Shown: positions 1 to 6,661, numbered from the stretch's first letter. The stretch: 7,800 nt of DNA from Actinomycetota bacterium (GCA_005883905.1 VAYD01000124.1:1-7800), one strand, 5' to 3'. The notes: a model not told the origin generated them from the letters alone. Translations and numbers: made by a program.

Positions 1-1
1 C

Positions 2-88
2 GGCGGTCGCGAGCGGGTCGACCACGAGGGGCTGGTGGCGATCGGCGAGAAGCTCGGGACCGTGGCGGTCGAGGCGCTGACGCAGTGA
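2..88 (+). CDS. C-terminal tail of an unidentified protein (partial, open at left edge)
   Basis: The frame is open from the window edge and ends at a TGA at 86-88. It encodes 28 residues ending in EKLGTVAVEALTQ, with GC-ending codons throughout. The last helix looks like the C-terminal amphipathic helix of a small soluble enzyme, but too little is present to name a family. Its stop overlaps the GTG start of the next gene (GTGA at 85-88), so the two are probably translationally coupled within one operon. Confidence 0.6.
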   Translation, partial: GGRERVDHEGLVAIGEKLGTVAVEALTQ

Positions 89-948
89 AGGCCTCGGTGC
101 AGATCGGGCTCCTGCTCGCGCTCGCGACGGCGTTCGTGTCGCTGCTCGGGTTCCTCTACAAGCAGCGCGGCGCGGCCGCCATCGAGACGATCGAGTGGCG
201 CCGGCCGCTGCGCGCCGTCCGGCTGCTCTTCTCCAACCGCTGGTTCGTCCTGGGCATCGTGGTCGCGATGGGGTCGTGGGGGTTCCACGTGTCGGCCCTG
301 GCGCTCGCCCCGATCTCGCTCGTGCAGTCGGTCATCGCCGGCGGGCTGGTGCTGCTGACCGTGATGGCCGAGCGGCTGTTCGGGATCGAGGTGTCGCGGC
401 GCGAATGGATCGGCGTGGCGCTGTGCGCCGCCGGCCTGGCGTTCCTGGCGGCGACCGTCGGCCACACCGGCGACGACAAGCACTCGGCCTACACGGGTTC
501 GACGCTGGCTGCCTACGACGTCGTGCTCGTGAGCGTGTCGCTGGCGCTCATGTGGCTCGCCCACGTGCGCGGCGACGCGACCGGCCTGGCGCTCGCCGTT
601 GCGGCCGGGCTGCAGTGGGGCGCGTCCGACGTCGCGATCAAAGCGCTGTCCGATCACCTCGGCGCCGACGGGGTCGGCGTCCTCGTCAACCCGCTCGCGT
701 TCGTGATCCTGGTGCTCTCGCTGGTCGGGATGGTGGTGTCGGCCCGCTCGCTGCAGGTGGGCGAGGCAGTGCCGGTCATCGCGGCCACGTCGGCGGCGGC
801 GAACCTCACGACGATCGCGTCGGGTCTGGTCGTGTTCGGCGAGCCGTTGCCGGACGGCGCACTGGCGGTCGTGGTGAGGCTCTGCGCCTTCTGCCTCGTG
901 ATGGGCGCGGCGTTCCTGACGCCGGCGCCTAGGCCTGTGGAGCCTTGA
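85..948 (+). CDS. DMT-superfamily (EamA/NIPA-like) membrane transporter
   Basis: This is a 287-residue integral membrane protein of the drug/metabolite transporter superfamily, expected in the cytoplasmic membrane; the substrate cannot be told. About nine hydrophobic segments are visible, near residues 4-25, 51-74, 78-99, 107-126, 140-161, 167-188, 200-223, 226-250 and 258-280. The APISLVQSVIAGG stretch after segment 2 and the GEPLP motif near residue 252 are typical of EamA-like proteins. The loop after the first helix (KQRGA) also resembles bacterial NIPA-like members, so a role in Mg2+ or small-metabolite transport is possible but unproven. The GTG start overlaps the upstream TGA by four bases, which fixes the start and suggests coupling. 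A GAGG at 71-74 may serve as ribosome binding site. The 3' end overlaps the convergent gene by 20 bases. Confidence 0.88.
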   Translation: MKASVQIGLLLALATAFVSLLGFLYKQRGAAAIETIEWRRPLRAVRLLFSNRWFVLGIVVAMGSWGFHVSALALAPISLVQSVIAGGLVLLTVMAERLFGIEVSRREWIGVALCAAGLAFLAATVGHTGDDKHSAYTGSTLAAYDVVLVSVSLALMWLAHVRGDATGLALAVAAGLQWGASDVAIKALSDHLGADGVGVLVNPLAFVILVLSLVGMVVSARSLQVGEAVPVIAATSAAANLTTIASGLVVFGEPLPDGALAVVVRLCAFCLVMGAAFLTPAPRPVEP

Positions 949-1312
949 ACGCCGCCAGGTCCGCGGCGATCGCGTCCAGTCGCTCCTGAATCGCATCCAG
1001 CCGCTTGTCCAGCGCCCCGCTGCCGCCGAGGTCGGCGAGGTGCTGGTCGAGGCGGTCGACCCCGTCCTCGATGCCCTCCAGCCGCTGCGAGAGCGAGCGC
1101 ACGCGGCGCGTCAGGCGCTCGAGGTCGGCGGCCGAGGGCAGGTTGAGCGCTCCCATCGCCACCTCCTGCGCCTGGGCGGCCTTCTCCCTGGCCTCGAACG
1201 CGCGCGCGAGCGCGCCGTGGACGAGCGGGTTCTCGAGGAGGTCCTGCGCGAGCTTGCCGAGGGCGTCCTCGCCCTTGCGGCGGATGCCTTCGCTGGCGGC
1301 GGTGTCTGACAT
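929..1312 (-). CDS. small coiled-coil, phasin-like protein
   Basis: A 127-residue soluble protein with no signal peptide or membrane segment. The N-terminal half is an amphipathic helix rich in Ala, Lys and Glu (about residues 8-55). A short break containing NLPSAADLERL leads into a heptad-like coiled coil that runs almost to the end. The pattern of a helix bundle, then LPSxxDLERLxRR, then a coiled coil resembles phasins that coat polyhydroxyalkanoate granules, and also generic helical scaffold proteins. No enzymatic motif is seen. I chose the ATG at 1312 because a TAGCCT -10 box ends 7 bases before it, which fits a leaderless mRNA. A GTG at 1330 would add six residues but has no Shine-Dalgarno site. 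It faces the transporter gene and shares its last 20 bases with it. The function is inference; that the gene is real is well supported. Confidence 0.75.
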   Translation of the reverse strand: MSDTAASEGIRRKGEDALGKLAQDLLENPLVHGALARAFEAREKAAQAQEVAMGALNLPSAADLERLTRRVRSLSQRLEGIEDGVDRLDQHLADLGGSGALDKRLDAIQERLDAIAADLAAFKAPQA

Positions 1313-1319
1313 GGCCGGA

Positions 1320-1325
1320 AGGCTA
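1320..1325 (-). promoter_or_regulatory. TAGCCT -10 box, probable leaderless promoter
   Basis: On the - strand GAGTAGCCT is followed by seven bases and then the ATG at 1312. A -10 box at this spacing places transcription start on or next to the A of ATG. The same GAGTAGCCT string precedes the genes at 7219 and 7652. No convincing -35 box is visible. Confidence 0.5.
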
Positions 1326-1474
1326 CTCACAGCGGCCCAAACGAGCCGTGCCTAAGGCTGTAGTTTAGGGTTAGAAGGCGCATTCTTGCTCAAGACGAAC
1401 CACGCAGGGGTCAAGCAAGCGGGTTTCGCGGCCGATGCAGAGGGCAAGTTTCGGCCATCGCGCGCGTTGTTAAC

Positions 1475-1488
1475 GGTGGACGTCCACC
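1475..1488. repeat. 14-bp perfect palindrome, possible operator
   Basis: GGTGGACGTCCACC reads the same on both strands. It is followed by CACCGGTT, which could pair alternatively with the AACGGTGG overlapping its left arm. It sits about 140 bases before the start of the wall protein and upstream of the candidate promoter, a plausible place for a dimeric regulator to bind. The regulator is unknown. Confidence 0.45.
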
Positions 1489-1502
1489 CCACCGGTTCGC
1501 CT

Positions 1503-1531
1503 TTGCATTCCTCCAGACAACCACGTAGGTT
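1503..1531 (+). promoter_or_regulatory. candidate promoter of the wall-protein gene
   Basis: TTGCAT at 1503-1508 and TAGGTT at 1526-1531 are separated by 17 bases, giving a start near 1538 and an untranslated leader of about 90 bases. The -35 box matches the consensus poorly. An alternative is the extended -10-like TGCTAGGGT at 1556-1564, with a start near 1571. Neither is proven. Confidence 0.3.
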
Positions 1532-1606
1532 CCGGCGCTCGGCCCCCAGGCACAGTGCTAGGGTCACTGCTGGTCGCTCCCGGGCCTTGCGCGGGGCAGA
1601 TCGGCG

Positions 1607-1611
1607 GGAGG
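1607..1611 (+). promoter_or_regulatory. GGAGG ribosome binding site with unusually long spacing
   Basis: GGAGG is the only strong Shine-Dalgarno match before the wall protein. It ends 14 bases before the ATG at 1626, longer than the usual 5 to 10. No other in-frame start lies between them, and the signal peptide begins at this ATG, so the start stands. Confidence 0.5.
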
Positions 1612-1625
1612 ACAAGCCGCACTTC

Positions 1626-4070
1626 ATGCACACGCGCAAGCTGCTCATTGGGTTGGTCGTGGCCGGGCTGTTGGCAGCCGGGTTCGGAAACACGATCCTC
1701 CCCGCGGGTGCCCAGGAGCGCACGGTCTATGTGACGCTGGTGACGGGCGAGACCGTCCCGGTCACCGTCACCGCCCCGCCGGGGACGCCGGCCGACCAGA
1801 TCCCCGTGCCGACCGTGAGCACGCCGGTCGTCTCGGTGTCCGACACGCCGCCGCCCCCGACGACGACCTCGACGCAGGACACCGGCTCGACGCCCGCGCC
1901 TCCGTCCACGCAGCAGTCGACGCCGACCGCGCCAGCCGCCGCACAGCCCCAGGGCGGCCAGCAGCAGCAGCAGTCGACGCAGGAGAGCAAGACCCCGAAG
2001 CCTCAAGCTGTGGGTAAGACCAAGACGCTCGTCGACGACTCGGTCAAGAAGGCCAAGGAGCAGGCCGCCAAGGACCGCACCGCGCAGGGTGTGCCGACGA
2101 CCACAAACCCGACGCTGTCGGTGGCGATCCCCGGCCCGGCCCCGATCGGCGTCCCGAACTTCTTCATCGAGAAGTTCCGGATCCCGCCGTTCCTGCTCCC
2201 GATCTACCAGGCCGCCGGCATCGAGTACGGCGTGCGCTGGGAGGTCCTCGCGGCGATCAACGAGATCGAGACCGACTACGGCCGCAACCTCAACGTCTCG
2301 TCCGCCGGCGCGCTCGGCTGGATGCAGTTCATGCCGTCGACGTGGAAGCGCTACGGCGTCGATGCCAACCACGACGGCGTCAAGGACCCCTACAACCCGG
2401 TCGACGCGATCTTCGCCGCCGCGCGCTACCTCAAGGCCGCCGGGGCCGCCACCGACATCACCCGCGCCGTCTTCGCGTACAACCACGCCGACTGGTACGT
2501 GCAGAGCGTCCTCATGCGCGCGCGCCTGATCGGCGGCCTGCCGGCCGACCTGGTCGGCTCGCTCACCGGCCTGACGCAGGGCCACTTCCCGGTCCACGCC
2601 AAGGCCCGCTACGCCGACGACATCTCCGAGGCCGAGGCCCGCGCGCGGATCGCCAAGGGCCACAACGCCGCGATCCCGGTCGACAGCTCCTCGACGCGCC
2701 GCGGCATCAAGATCTTCGCGAAGGCCGGCTCGCCGGTGATCGCCACGCAGGACGGGCAGATCGTGGGCCTCGGCGCGACCAAACGCCTCGGCCGCTACAT
2801 CAAGCTGCGCGACGTCTACGGCAACACGTACACGTACGGGCACCTGAAGTCGGTCGCGCAGGCCTACCCGGTGCCGAAGCCCAAGACGGTCAGCAAGGCC
2901 ACGATCGCCAAGGAGCTCAAGCTCCCGCACAACGACCCGAAGCCCACGCAGGCCGCCAGCGCCGGCACGCAGCCGCGCAGCAAGGCCGTCGCGGCCAAGC
3001 AGCCCGCCGCGACCCGCACGCCCGCCGCGGCGCAGACCACGCCGAAGGTCACGGTCGCCAAGGAGCGCCTGTTCGCCAACCCCAAGCGCCCGGAGGCCTA
3101 CAGGAACGGCGGCGAGGAGCAGATTCTCAACTCCGGCGCGAACTTCACCTCCTACAAGAACTACTTCACCGAGGTCTTCGGGCTGCACCGCGACGACGTG
3201 ACGCTCAAGGCGCTCAAGAAGGGCTCGCGAGTGATCGCCGGCACGATCCTCGGCCGCATCGGCCGCACGTCGCCGACGCTCGCCCCGCACGTGTTGTTCG
3301 AGATCCGGCCGGCCGGCCGCGGCGCGCCGCGCATCGACCCGAAGCCGATCCTCGACGGCTGGAAGCTGCTCGAGTCGACCGCGATCTACCGCGCCGCCGG
3401 CAAGAACCCGTTCTTCGGCGCCGACGCCAAGGACCCGACGGTCGGCCAGATCCTGCTGATGAGCAAGGAGGCGCTGCAGCGCCGCGTGCTCGACGACCCG
3501 CGCGTCGAGATCTACGAGTGCGGCCGCCGCGACATCACCTCGGGCCAGATCGACCGCCGCGTGCTGGCGACGCTCGAGTTCCTGTCGGCTTCCGGTCTGA
3601 AGCCGACGGTCTCCGCTCTCAAGTGCGGCCACAGCCTCTACACCACGTCGGGCAACATCTCCGAGCACTCGACGGGTGATGCGGTCGACATCGCGGCGAT
3701 CAACGGCATCCCGATCGTCGGGCACCAGGGCCCCGGCTCGATCACGGACATCACGATCCGGCGTCTGCTGACCCTGCAGGGGACGATGAAGCCGCATCAG
3801 ATCATCTCCCTGATGACGTTCGACGGCGCGGACAACACGCTCGCGCTGCCAGACCACTACGACCACATCCACGTCGGCTTCCGGCCGCTCTACGACACCA
3901 ACACCAAGCTCGGCAAGCAGCTCGGCTCGGTGCTGAAGCCCGGCCAGTGGATCAAGCTGATCGACCGCATCGGCGCGATCGACAACCCGACCGTGCTGAC
4001 GCAGCCGTCGAAGTACGCGATCCGGGTCGCGACGCCCAAGCGCGCCAGTACAGCCCACGTCGGCGAGTAG
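1626..4070 (+). CDS. secreted three-domain peptidoglycan protein: MltB-type transglycosylase + degenerate M23 + M15-like peptidase
   Basis: This 814-residue exported protein probably remodels the cell wall. Residues 1-29 are a signal peptide (MHTRK, hydrophobic core, cleavage after AGA). A Thr/Pro/Gln-rich linker follows (about 70-125, with five CAG-coded Gln). Residues about 190-305 form an SLT_2/MltB-like lytic transglycosylase: catalytic Glu215 in EIETDYGR, then SSAGALGWMQFMPSTW, a calcium-loop motif DANHDGVKD at 246-254 as in the Slt35 EF-hand, and YNHADWYV at 285-292. Residues about 355-575 form an M23/LytM fold. Its zinc positions are Arg358, Lys362 and Leu557 instead of His, Asp and His, while His406 (YGHL) and His555 (PHVLFE) remain; a roughly 115-residue Ala/Pro/Lys-rich insert splits it. 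Residues about 590-770 resemble M15 or ARB_07466-like peptidases, with SEHSTGDAVD (His681, Asp688) and HYDHIHVGF (His747, His749). Transglycosylase activity is likely; M15-type activity is possible; M23 activity is unlikely. The ATG at 1626 is chosen because it begins the signal peptide. Confidence 0.9.
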   Translation: MHTRKLLIGLVVAGLLAAGFGNTILPAGAQERTVYVTLVTGETVPVTVTAPPGTPADQIPVPTVSTPVVSVSDTPPPPTTTSTQDTGSTPAPPSTQQSTPTAPAAAQPQGGQQQQQSTQESKTPKPQAVGKTKTLVDDSVKKAKEQAAKDRTAQGVPTTTNPTLSVAIPGPAPIGVPNFFIEKFRIPPFLLPIYQAAGIEYGVRWEVLAAINEIETDYGRNLNVSSAGALGWMQFMPSTWKRYGVDANHDGVKDPYNPVDAIFAAARYLKAAGAATDITRAVFAYNHADWYVQSVLMRARLIGGLPADLVGSLTGLTQGHFPVHAKARYADDISEAEARARIAKGHNAAIPVDSSSTRRGIKIFAKAGSPVIATQDGQIVGLGATKRLGRYIKLRDVYGNTYTYGHLKSVAQAYPVPKPKTVSKATIAKELKLPHNDPKPTQAASAGTQPRSKAVAAKQPAATRTPAAAQTTPKVTVAKERLFANPKRPEAYRNGGEEQILNSGANFTSYKNYFTEVFGLHRDDVTLKALKKGSRVIAGTILGRIGRTSPTLAPHVLFEIRPAGRGAPRIDPKPILDGWKLLESTAIYRAAGKNPFFGADAKDPTVGQILLMSKEALQRRVLDDPRVEIYECGRRDITSGQIDRRVLATLEFLSASGLKPTVSALKCGHSLYTTSGNISEHSTGDAVDIAAINGIPIVGHQGPGSITDITIRRLLTLQGTMKPHQIISLMTFDGADNTLALPDHYDHIHVGFRPLYDTNTKLGKQLGSVLKPGQWIKLIDRIGAIDNPTVLTQPSKYAIRVATPKRASTAHVGE

Positions 4071-4081
4071 TCTCGCGGGCC

Positions 4082-4902
4082 ATCGCGACGCTGTTCGGAT
4101 TCGTCCAGCTGGAGTTCCCGTGGGCGCTGGGGCCGCCGGACGGCCGCTACGTGCTGCGTGGTCACGCGGGTGAGCCCGAGCACGTCCTCGTGACCACCAC
4201 GCTCGGCGCGCCGCAACGGCGGCTGCTCGGCAACCGCCGGCCGCGGCCCGCGGGCACCGAGCCCATGCCCGTCCCGACTGCGCGCGCCACGCTCGTGCAC
4301 GCGGCGCCGTTCGAGGACGAGCGCGAGGCAGCGACGTGGCTGAAGGCCGCCGGCGAGGACGAGATCGACGAGGCGCTCGTCGTCCTCAATCGCGTCCTGC
4401 ACCTGCAGCGCACCGCGGCGGCCGACGCGTTCGTCCGCGAGGTCGCGCGCCCCCAGGCGCTTGTGGCGCGCGTGGGCTACGGCGAGGGTGAGGAGGTCGC
4501 GCACGGGCGCTGGACGGAGGCGAGCACCTTCCCCACCCCGCGCACGCCGCGGCCCTGCGCCCGCAGGAGCGCCTCGCGGCGCTGCTCGGCGCCCGCGACG
4601 CTCCGCTGGCGGCCGAGGAGCTCGCGCTGCGCGCGCGCGTCGACCTCGACGCCGGCCGTCGCCGCGAGGCGGCGCTTCAACTCCGCATCGCCTTGGAGGC
4701 GGGCCTCGCCGAGCTCGAGCCGTGGCGCGAACAGCTCGCCGACCGCCTGGCGGAGCTCCGCGACGCGCGCGGCGCCGTCGGCGCCGCGGCGAACGCCGCG
4801 CTGCAGGGCGGCATCGACGACGAGACGGCGGCCGAGGTCGAGCGCGTCCTCGAGCGGCTGGAGGCGGCGCTGCGCGCGCGCGTGGCGTTGAGCCAGGACT
4901 GA
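4082..4902 (+). pseudogene. conserved-looking gene of unknown function without a start codon and with a frame disruption
   Basis: Two adjoining frames look coding. The first runs from about 4082 (IATLFGFVQLEFPWALGPPDGRY) to WTEA at about 4522. The second, shifted back by one base, runs from about 4522 (EHLPHPAH, then LRPQERLAALLGARDAP) to the TGA at 4900-4902. Joined, they give about 273 residues: a beta-rich N-terminal part, an alpha-helical segment ending DAFVREVARPQALVARVGYG, and an Ala/Leu/Arg-rich helical C-terminus. Both halves have GC-ending codons. The frame needs one extra base near GGCGAG at 4519-4524, as if a G had been lost. No ATG, GTG or TTG fits the start: the expected position at 4082 reads ATC, and the only in-frame ATG (3947) lies deep inside the upstream gene. 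From memory, similar unnamed proteins exist in Thermoleophilia. A genuine pseudogene or an assembly error are the main options. The 11-base gap to the wall protein suggests co-transcription. Confidence 0.6.
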
Positions 4903-4905
4903 ACG

Positions 4906-6264
4906 TCAGTCCGGGCCCGCGCCAGTGTCCTGCATGGCAGGGAACGGGCTGGCTCGTATCTTCTCGCGCACGCTCTCGGGAGCGCTGAGATCGCCCCCGG
5001 TGTGGGTGACGCTGAAGATCCGCTCGTGCCGGGTCCGGCCCACCATGGCCCAGAACCACCGCCACACCGCCGCCAGGCGGTTGCTGAACGAGTTCAGGAA
5101 TGCAAGGTGGACGAACAGCCAGACCACCCAGGCCGGGAAGCCGCTGAGCCGCAGGCGTCGCACGCTGCAGATCGCGCGGAAGCGTCCGATGGAGGCCACG
5201 GTGCCCAGGTCGCGATACCTGAAGGGCTTGGTGCTCTCGCCGCTCAGCCGGCGGACGATCGTGTTCGCCGCGTGGAGGCTGCCCTGCATCGCGACCTCGG
5301 CGACACCGGGCAGGTTGTTCAGCGTGACCATGTCGCCGACCGCGAAGACCTCGGGATGGCCCGGGAGGGTCATGTACGGCAGGGTCGCGACCCGGCCGCT
5401 CCTGTCCGTGTCCGCGCCGCAGGCGTCCGCGAGCATCTTCGCCAGTGGCGAGGCCTGCACGCCGGCCGCCCACACCACCGTTCGGGCCGCGATGCGTTCC
5501 TGTCCGTTCTCGGTCTCCACGTCCACGCCGAACGCATCGACGTTGGTGACGCGTGAGCCCATGCGAAGTTCGACGCCAAGCTTCTCGAGCATCGCGCTGG
5601 CGCGCCCTGACAGCCGGTCGCCGAAGGCTGCGAGCGGCTCCTTGCCCGCATCGAGCAGCACGACGCGCACCGCCGCGGGGTCAAACGCGCGGAAGTTCCG
5701 CCGGAGGCTTCGCACGGCCAGCTCGCGCACTTGGCCTGCCAGCTCCACGCCGGTGGGCCCGGCGCCGACGATGACGACGGTGAGCCACTGCTCCCGCTTG
5801 TCGGGGTCGGTGGCGAGCTCGGCCCCCTCGAACGCGCCGAAGATCCGGCGGCGGAGCTCGAGCGCGTCGTCGATCGTCTTCATGCCCGGCGCGTACAGCG
5901 CGAACTCGTCGTGGCCGAAGTACGACTGCCCGACCCCGGCGGCGACGATCAGACTGTCGTAGGGAACCTCCACCGCATCGTGCACTGGAGGCTTCGCGAT
6001 CACGACGCGGCGCTCGAGGTCGAAGCCGGTGACCTCGGCGAGCTTCACTCGCACGTTCTCGCGCCGGTGCAGGGCCTGGCGGATCGGCACCGCGATCTGG
6101 CCCTCGGAGAGAATCCCCGTGGCGACGTGGTAGAGCAGCGGCTGGAAGAGGTGATGGTTGCGCCGGTCCAGCAGCGTCACGTCGACCGGCTTTCTCCCGA
6201 GCAGGCGGCAGGCGGGGAGCCCACCGAACCCTCCACCGACGACGACCACGCGGTGCCGAGCCAT
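4906..6264 (-). CDS. ndh: type II NADH dehydrogenase (NDH-2), NADH:quinone oxidoreductase
   Basis: A 452-residue FAD enzyme that passes electrons from NADH to membrane quinone without pumping protons, acting on the inner face of the cytoplasmic membrane. An N-terminal dinucleotide motif VVVVGGGFGG (residues 6-15) binds FAD. The second Rossmann motif VVIVGAGPTG (163-172) binds NADH. The C-terminal FAD motif FAVGD has Gly310-Asp311 and is followed by VAEVAMQGSLHAA, the quinone-side signature of the family. The hydrophobic stretch FPAWVVWLFVHLAFLN (about 376-391) and nearby amphipathic residues anchor the protein to the membrane. Length and motif order are normal for NDH-2. I prefer the ATG at 6264 (MARHRVVVVGG), since family members begin just before the glycine motif and a TAGGTC box lies 18 bases ahead. 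An ATG at 6282 would add six residues. It ends 3 bases from the convergent disrupted gene. Confidence 0.93.
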   Translation of the reverse strand: MARHRVVVVGGGFGGLPACRLLGRKPVDVTLLDRRNHHLFQPLLYHVATGILSEGQIAVPIRQALHRRENVRVKLAEVTGFDLERRVVIAKPPVHDAVEVPYDSLIVAAGVGQSYFGHDEFALYAPGMKTIDDALELRRRIFGAFEGAELATDPDKREQWLTVVIVGAGPTGVELAGQVRELAVRSLRRNFRAFDPAAVRVVLLDAGKEPLAAFGDRLSGRASAMLEKLGVELRMGSRVTNVDAFGVDVETENGQERIAARTVVWAAGVQASPLAKMLADACGADTDRSGRVATLPYMTLPGHPEVFAVGDMVTLNNLPGVAEVAMQGSLHAANTIVRRLSGESTKPFRYRDLGTVASIGRFRAICSVRRLRLSGFPAWVVWLFVHLAFLNSFSNRLAAVWRWFWAMVGRTRHERIFSVTHTGGDLSAPESVREKIRASPFPAMQDTGAGPD

Positions 6265-6282
6265 CTGCCCAGTGGCGTGCAT

Positions 6283-6288
6283 GACCTA
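6283..6288 (-). promoter_or_regulatory. candidate -10 box (TAGGTC) for ndh
   Basis: TAGGTC on the - strand ends 18 bases before the ATG at 6264, the same distance as TAGCCT before the gene at 7219. It only partly matches TANNNT (last base C). If used, transcription would begin near 6276, inside the longer reading of the gene, which favours the shorter start. Confidence 0.25.
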
Positions 6289-6312
6289 CAGCGTCGCGAC
6301 GCGGTGCACGGG

Positions 6313-6339
6313 CGGCATCACCCGGATGGGGTGATGCCG
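6313..6339 (-). terminator. 11-bp hairpin, probable intrinsic terminator of the csp operon
   Basis: CGGCATCACCC at 6313-6323 pairs perfectly with GGGTGATGCCG at 6329-6339 around a 5-base loop. The hairpin begins 4 bases after the stop of the 99-residue gene in the - direction. It has no U-tract, as is common for terminators of high-GC actinobacteria. Because ndh starts only about 50 bases further on, it could also act as an attenuator or operator for ndh. Confidence 0.65.
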
Positions 6340-6343
6340 GAGG

Positions 6344-6643
6344 TCAGTCGAACGGAATCGCCTCGTACGCCTGGCGCCGGGTGATGTCGGCATACCCGCC
6401 GTTCCAGACGATTGTGTAGCCGTCCCGGTTGGCGAAGATCGCGAGCACCAGCTCGCGCGAGTACGGGTCGAGCTCGCCGACGCGCGCCTCGCTGTCCTCG
6501 CCCGCGCGACGGCAGCTGAGGGCGCAGATCACGTCAGTACGGGTCATGCGACCCGTCCGCGTCTCGACGTAGCCGCGCAGGTCGTCGTACGCCTGCTGGG
6601 TCGGCTGGCCCGGCGTTGCGCCCGGGACGAAGAACGGCGTCAT
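6344..6643 (-). CDS. uncharacterised 99-residue protein, last gene of the csp operon
   Basis: A soluble 99-residue protein that I cannot assign to a named family. The N-terminus MTPFFVPGATPGQPTQQAYD is followed by a helix (DLRGYVETRTGR) and a second helical segment with two cysteines (VICALSCRR). The C-terminal half has alternating hydrophobic and polar residues (SRELVLAIFANRDGYTIVWNGG) suggesting a small beta sheet, ending in ITRRQAYEAIPFD. No signal peptide, membrane segment or catalytic motif is seen. The ATG at 6643 has a strong AGGAGG 10 bases upstream, so the gene is very probably translated. It lies 18 bases behind the 57-residue gene and is followed at once by the hairpin at 6313-6339, which marks it as the end of a transcript begun at the cold-shock gene. 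Co-regulation with cold shock is inferred from position only. Confidence 0.78.
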   Translation of the reverse strand: MTPFFVPGATPGQPTQQAYDDLRGYVETRTGRMTRTDVICALSCRRAGEDSEARVGELDPYSRELVLAIFANRDGYTIVWNGGYADITRRQAYEAIPFD

Positions 6644-6653
6644 CGGGCTACCG

Positions 6654-6659
6654 CCTCCT
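6654..6659 (-). promoter_or_regulatory. ribosome binding site AGGAGG of the 99-residue gene
   Basis: A perfect AGGAGG on the - strand lies 10 bases before the ATG at 6643, just before the stop of the preceding gene. It confirms the start and supports translation of this small gene. Confidence 0.7.
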
Positions 6660-6661
6660 GC

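Larger units (their letters stand above)
1326..1625. other. intergenic region between divergent genes, no gene seen
   Basis: About 300 bases separate the - strand coiled-coil gene from the secreted wall protein. The frame of the wall protein stays open back to 1386, but those codons show no conserved protein character and the signal peptide begins at 1626, so I treat them as noncoding. The region holds a 14-bp palindrome (1475-1488), a -35/-10-like pair (1503-1531), a second -10-like TAGGGT preceded by TGC (1556-1564) that lies within a CAGTG/CACTG inverted repeat (1553-1569), and a 6-bp inverted repeat CTTGCT/AGCAAG (1385-1390 and 1414-1419). No known riboswitch was recognised. Confidence 0.6.

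Noticed and set aside
1386..1625. N-terminal extension of the wall protein by 80 residues
   Set aside because: The frame is open, but it would place a typical signal peptide in the middle of the protein. It has no ribosome site and reads as noncoding.
1475..1625. c-di-AMP (ydaO) riboswitch, common before actinobacterial wall hydrolases
   Set aside because: The conserved GAATCC-type and GACAGCTnAC-type segments are absent, and no matching stem order was found.
1959..1973. five tandem CAG triplets as a functional repeat
   Set aside because: They simply encode the poly-Gln part of the Thr/Pro/Gln linker; five units are too few to mean more.
1470..4058. 862-residue - strand frame across the wall-protein gene
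   Set aside because: It is a low-complexity Arg/Val/Asp-rich translation, typical of the antisense of a GC-rich gene; the + strand frame has clear domains.
3947..4081. ATG at 3947 as the true start of the disrupted gene
   Set aside because: It would overlap the wall protein by 124 bases and encode Arg/Asp-rich shadow sequence before the conserved-looking ATLFGF stretch.
4515..4530. programmed -1 frameshift in the gene at 4082-4902
   Set aside because: No slippery heptamer or downstream pseudoknot is evident; the missing start codon points rather to decay or error.
3890..5473. 527-residue - strand frame spanning three genes
   Set aside because: Arg/Pro/Ala-rich shadow translation with no recognisable domain, overlapping the well-supported ndh and wall-protein genes.
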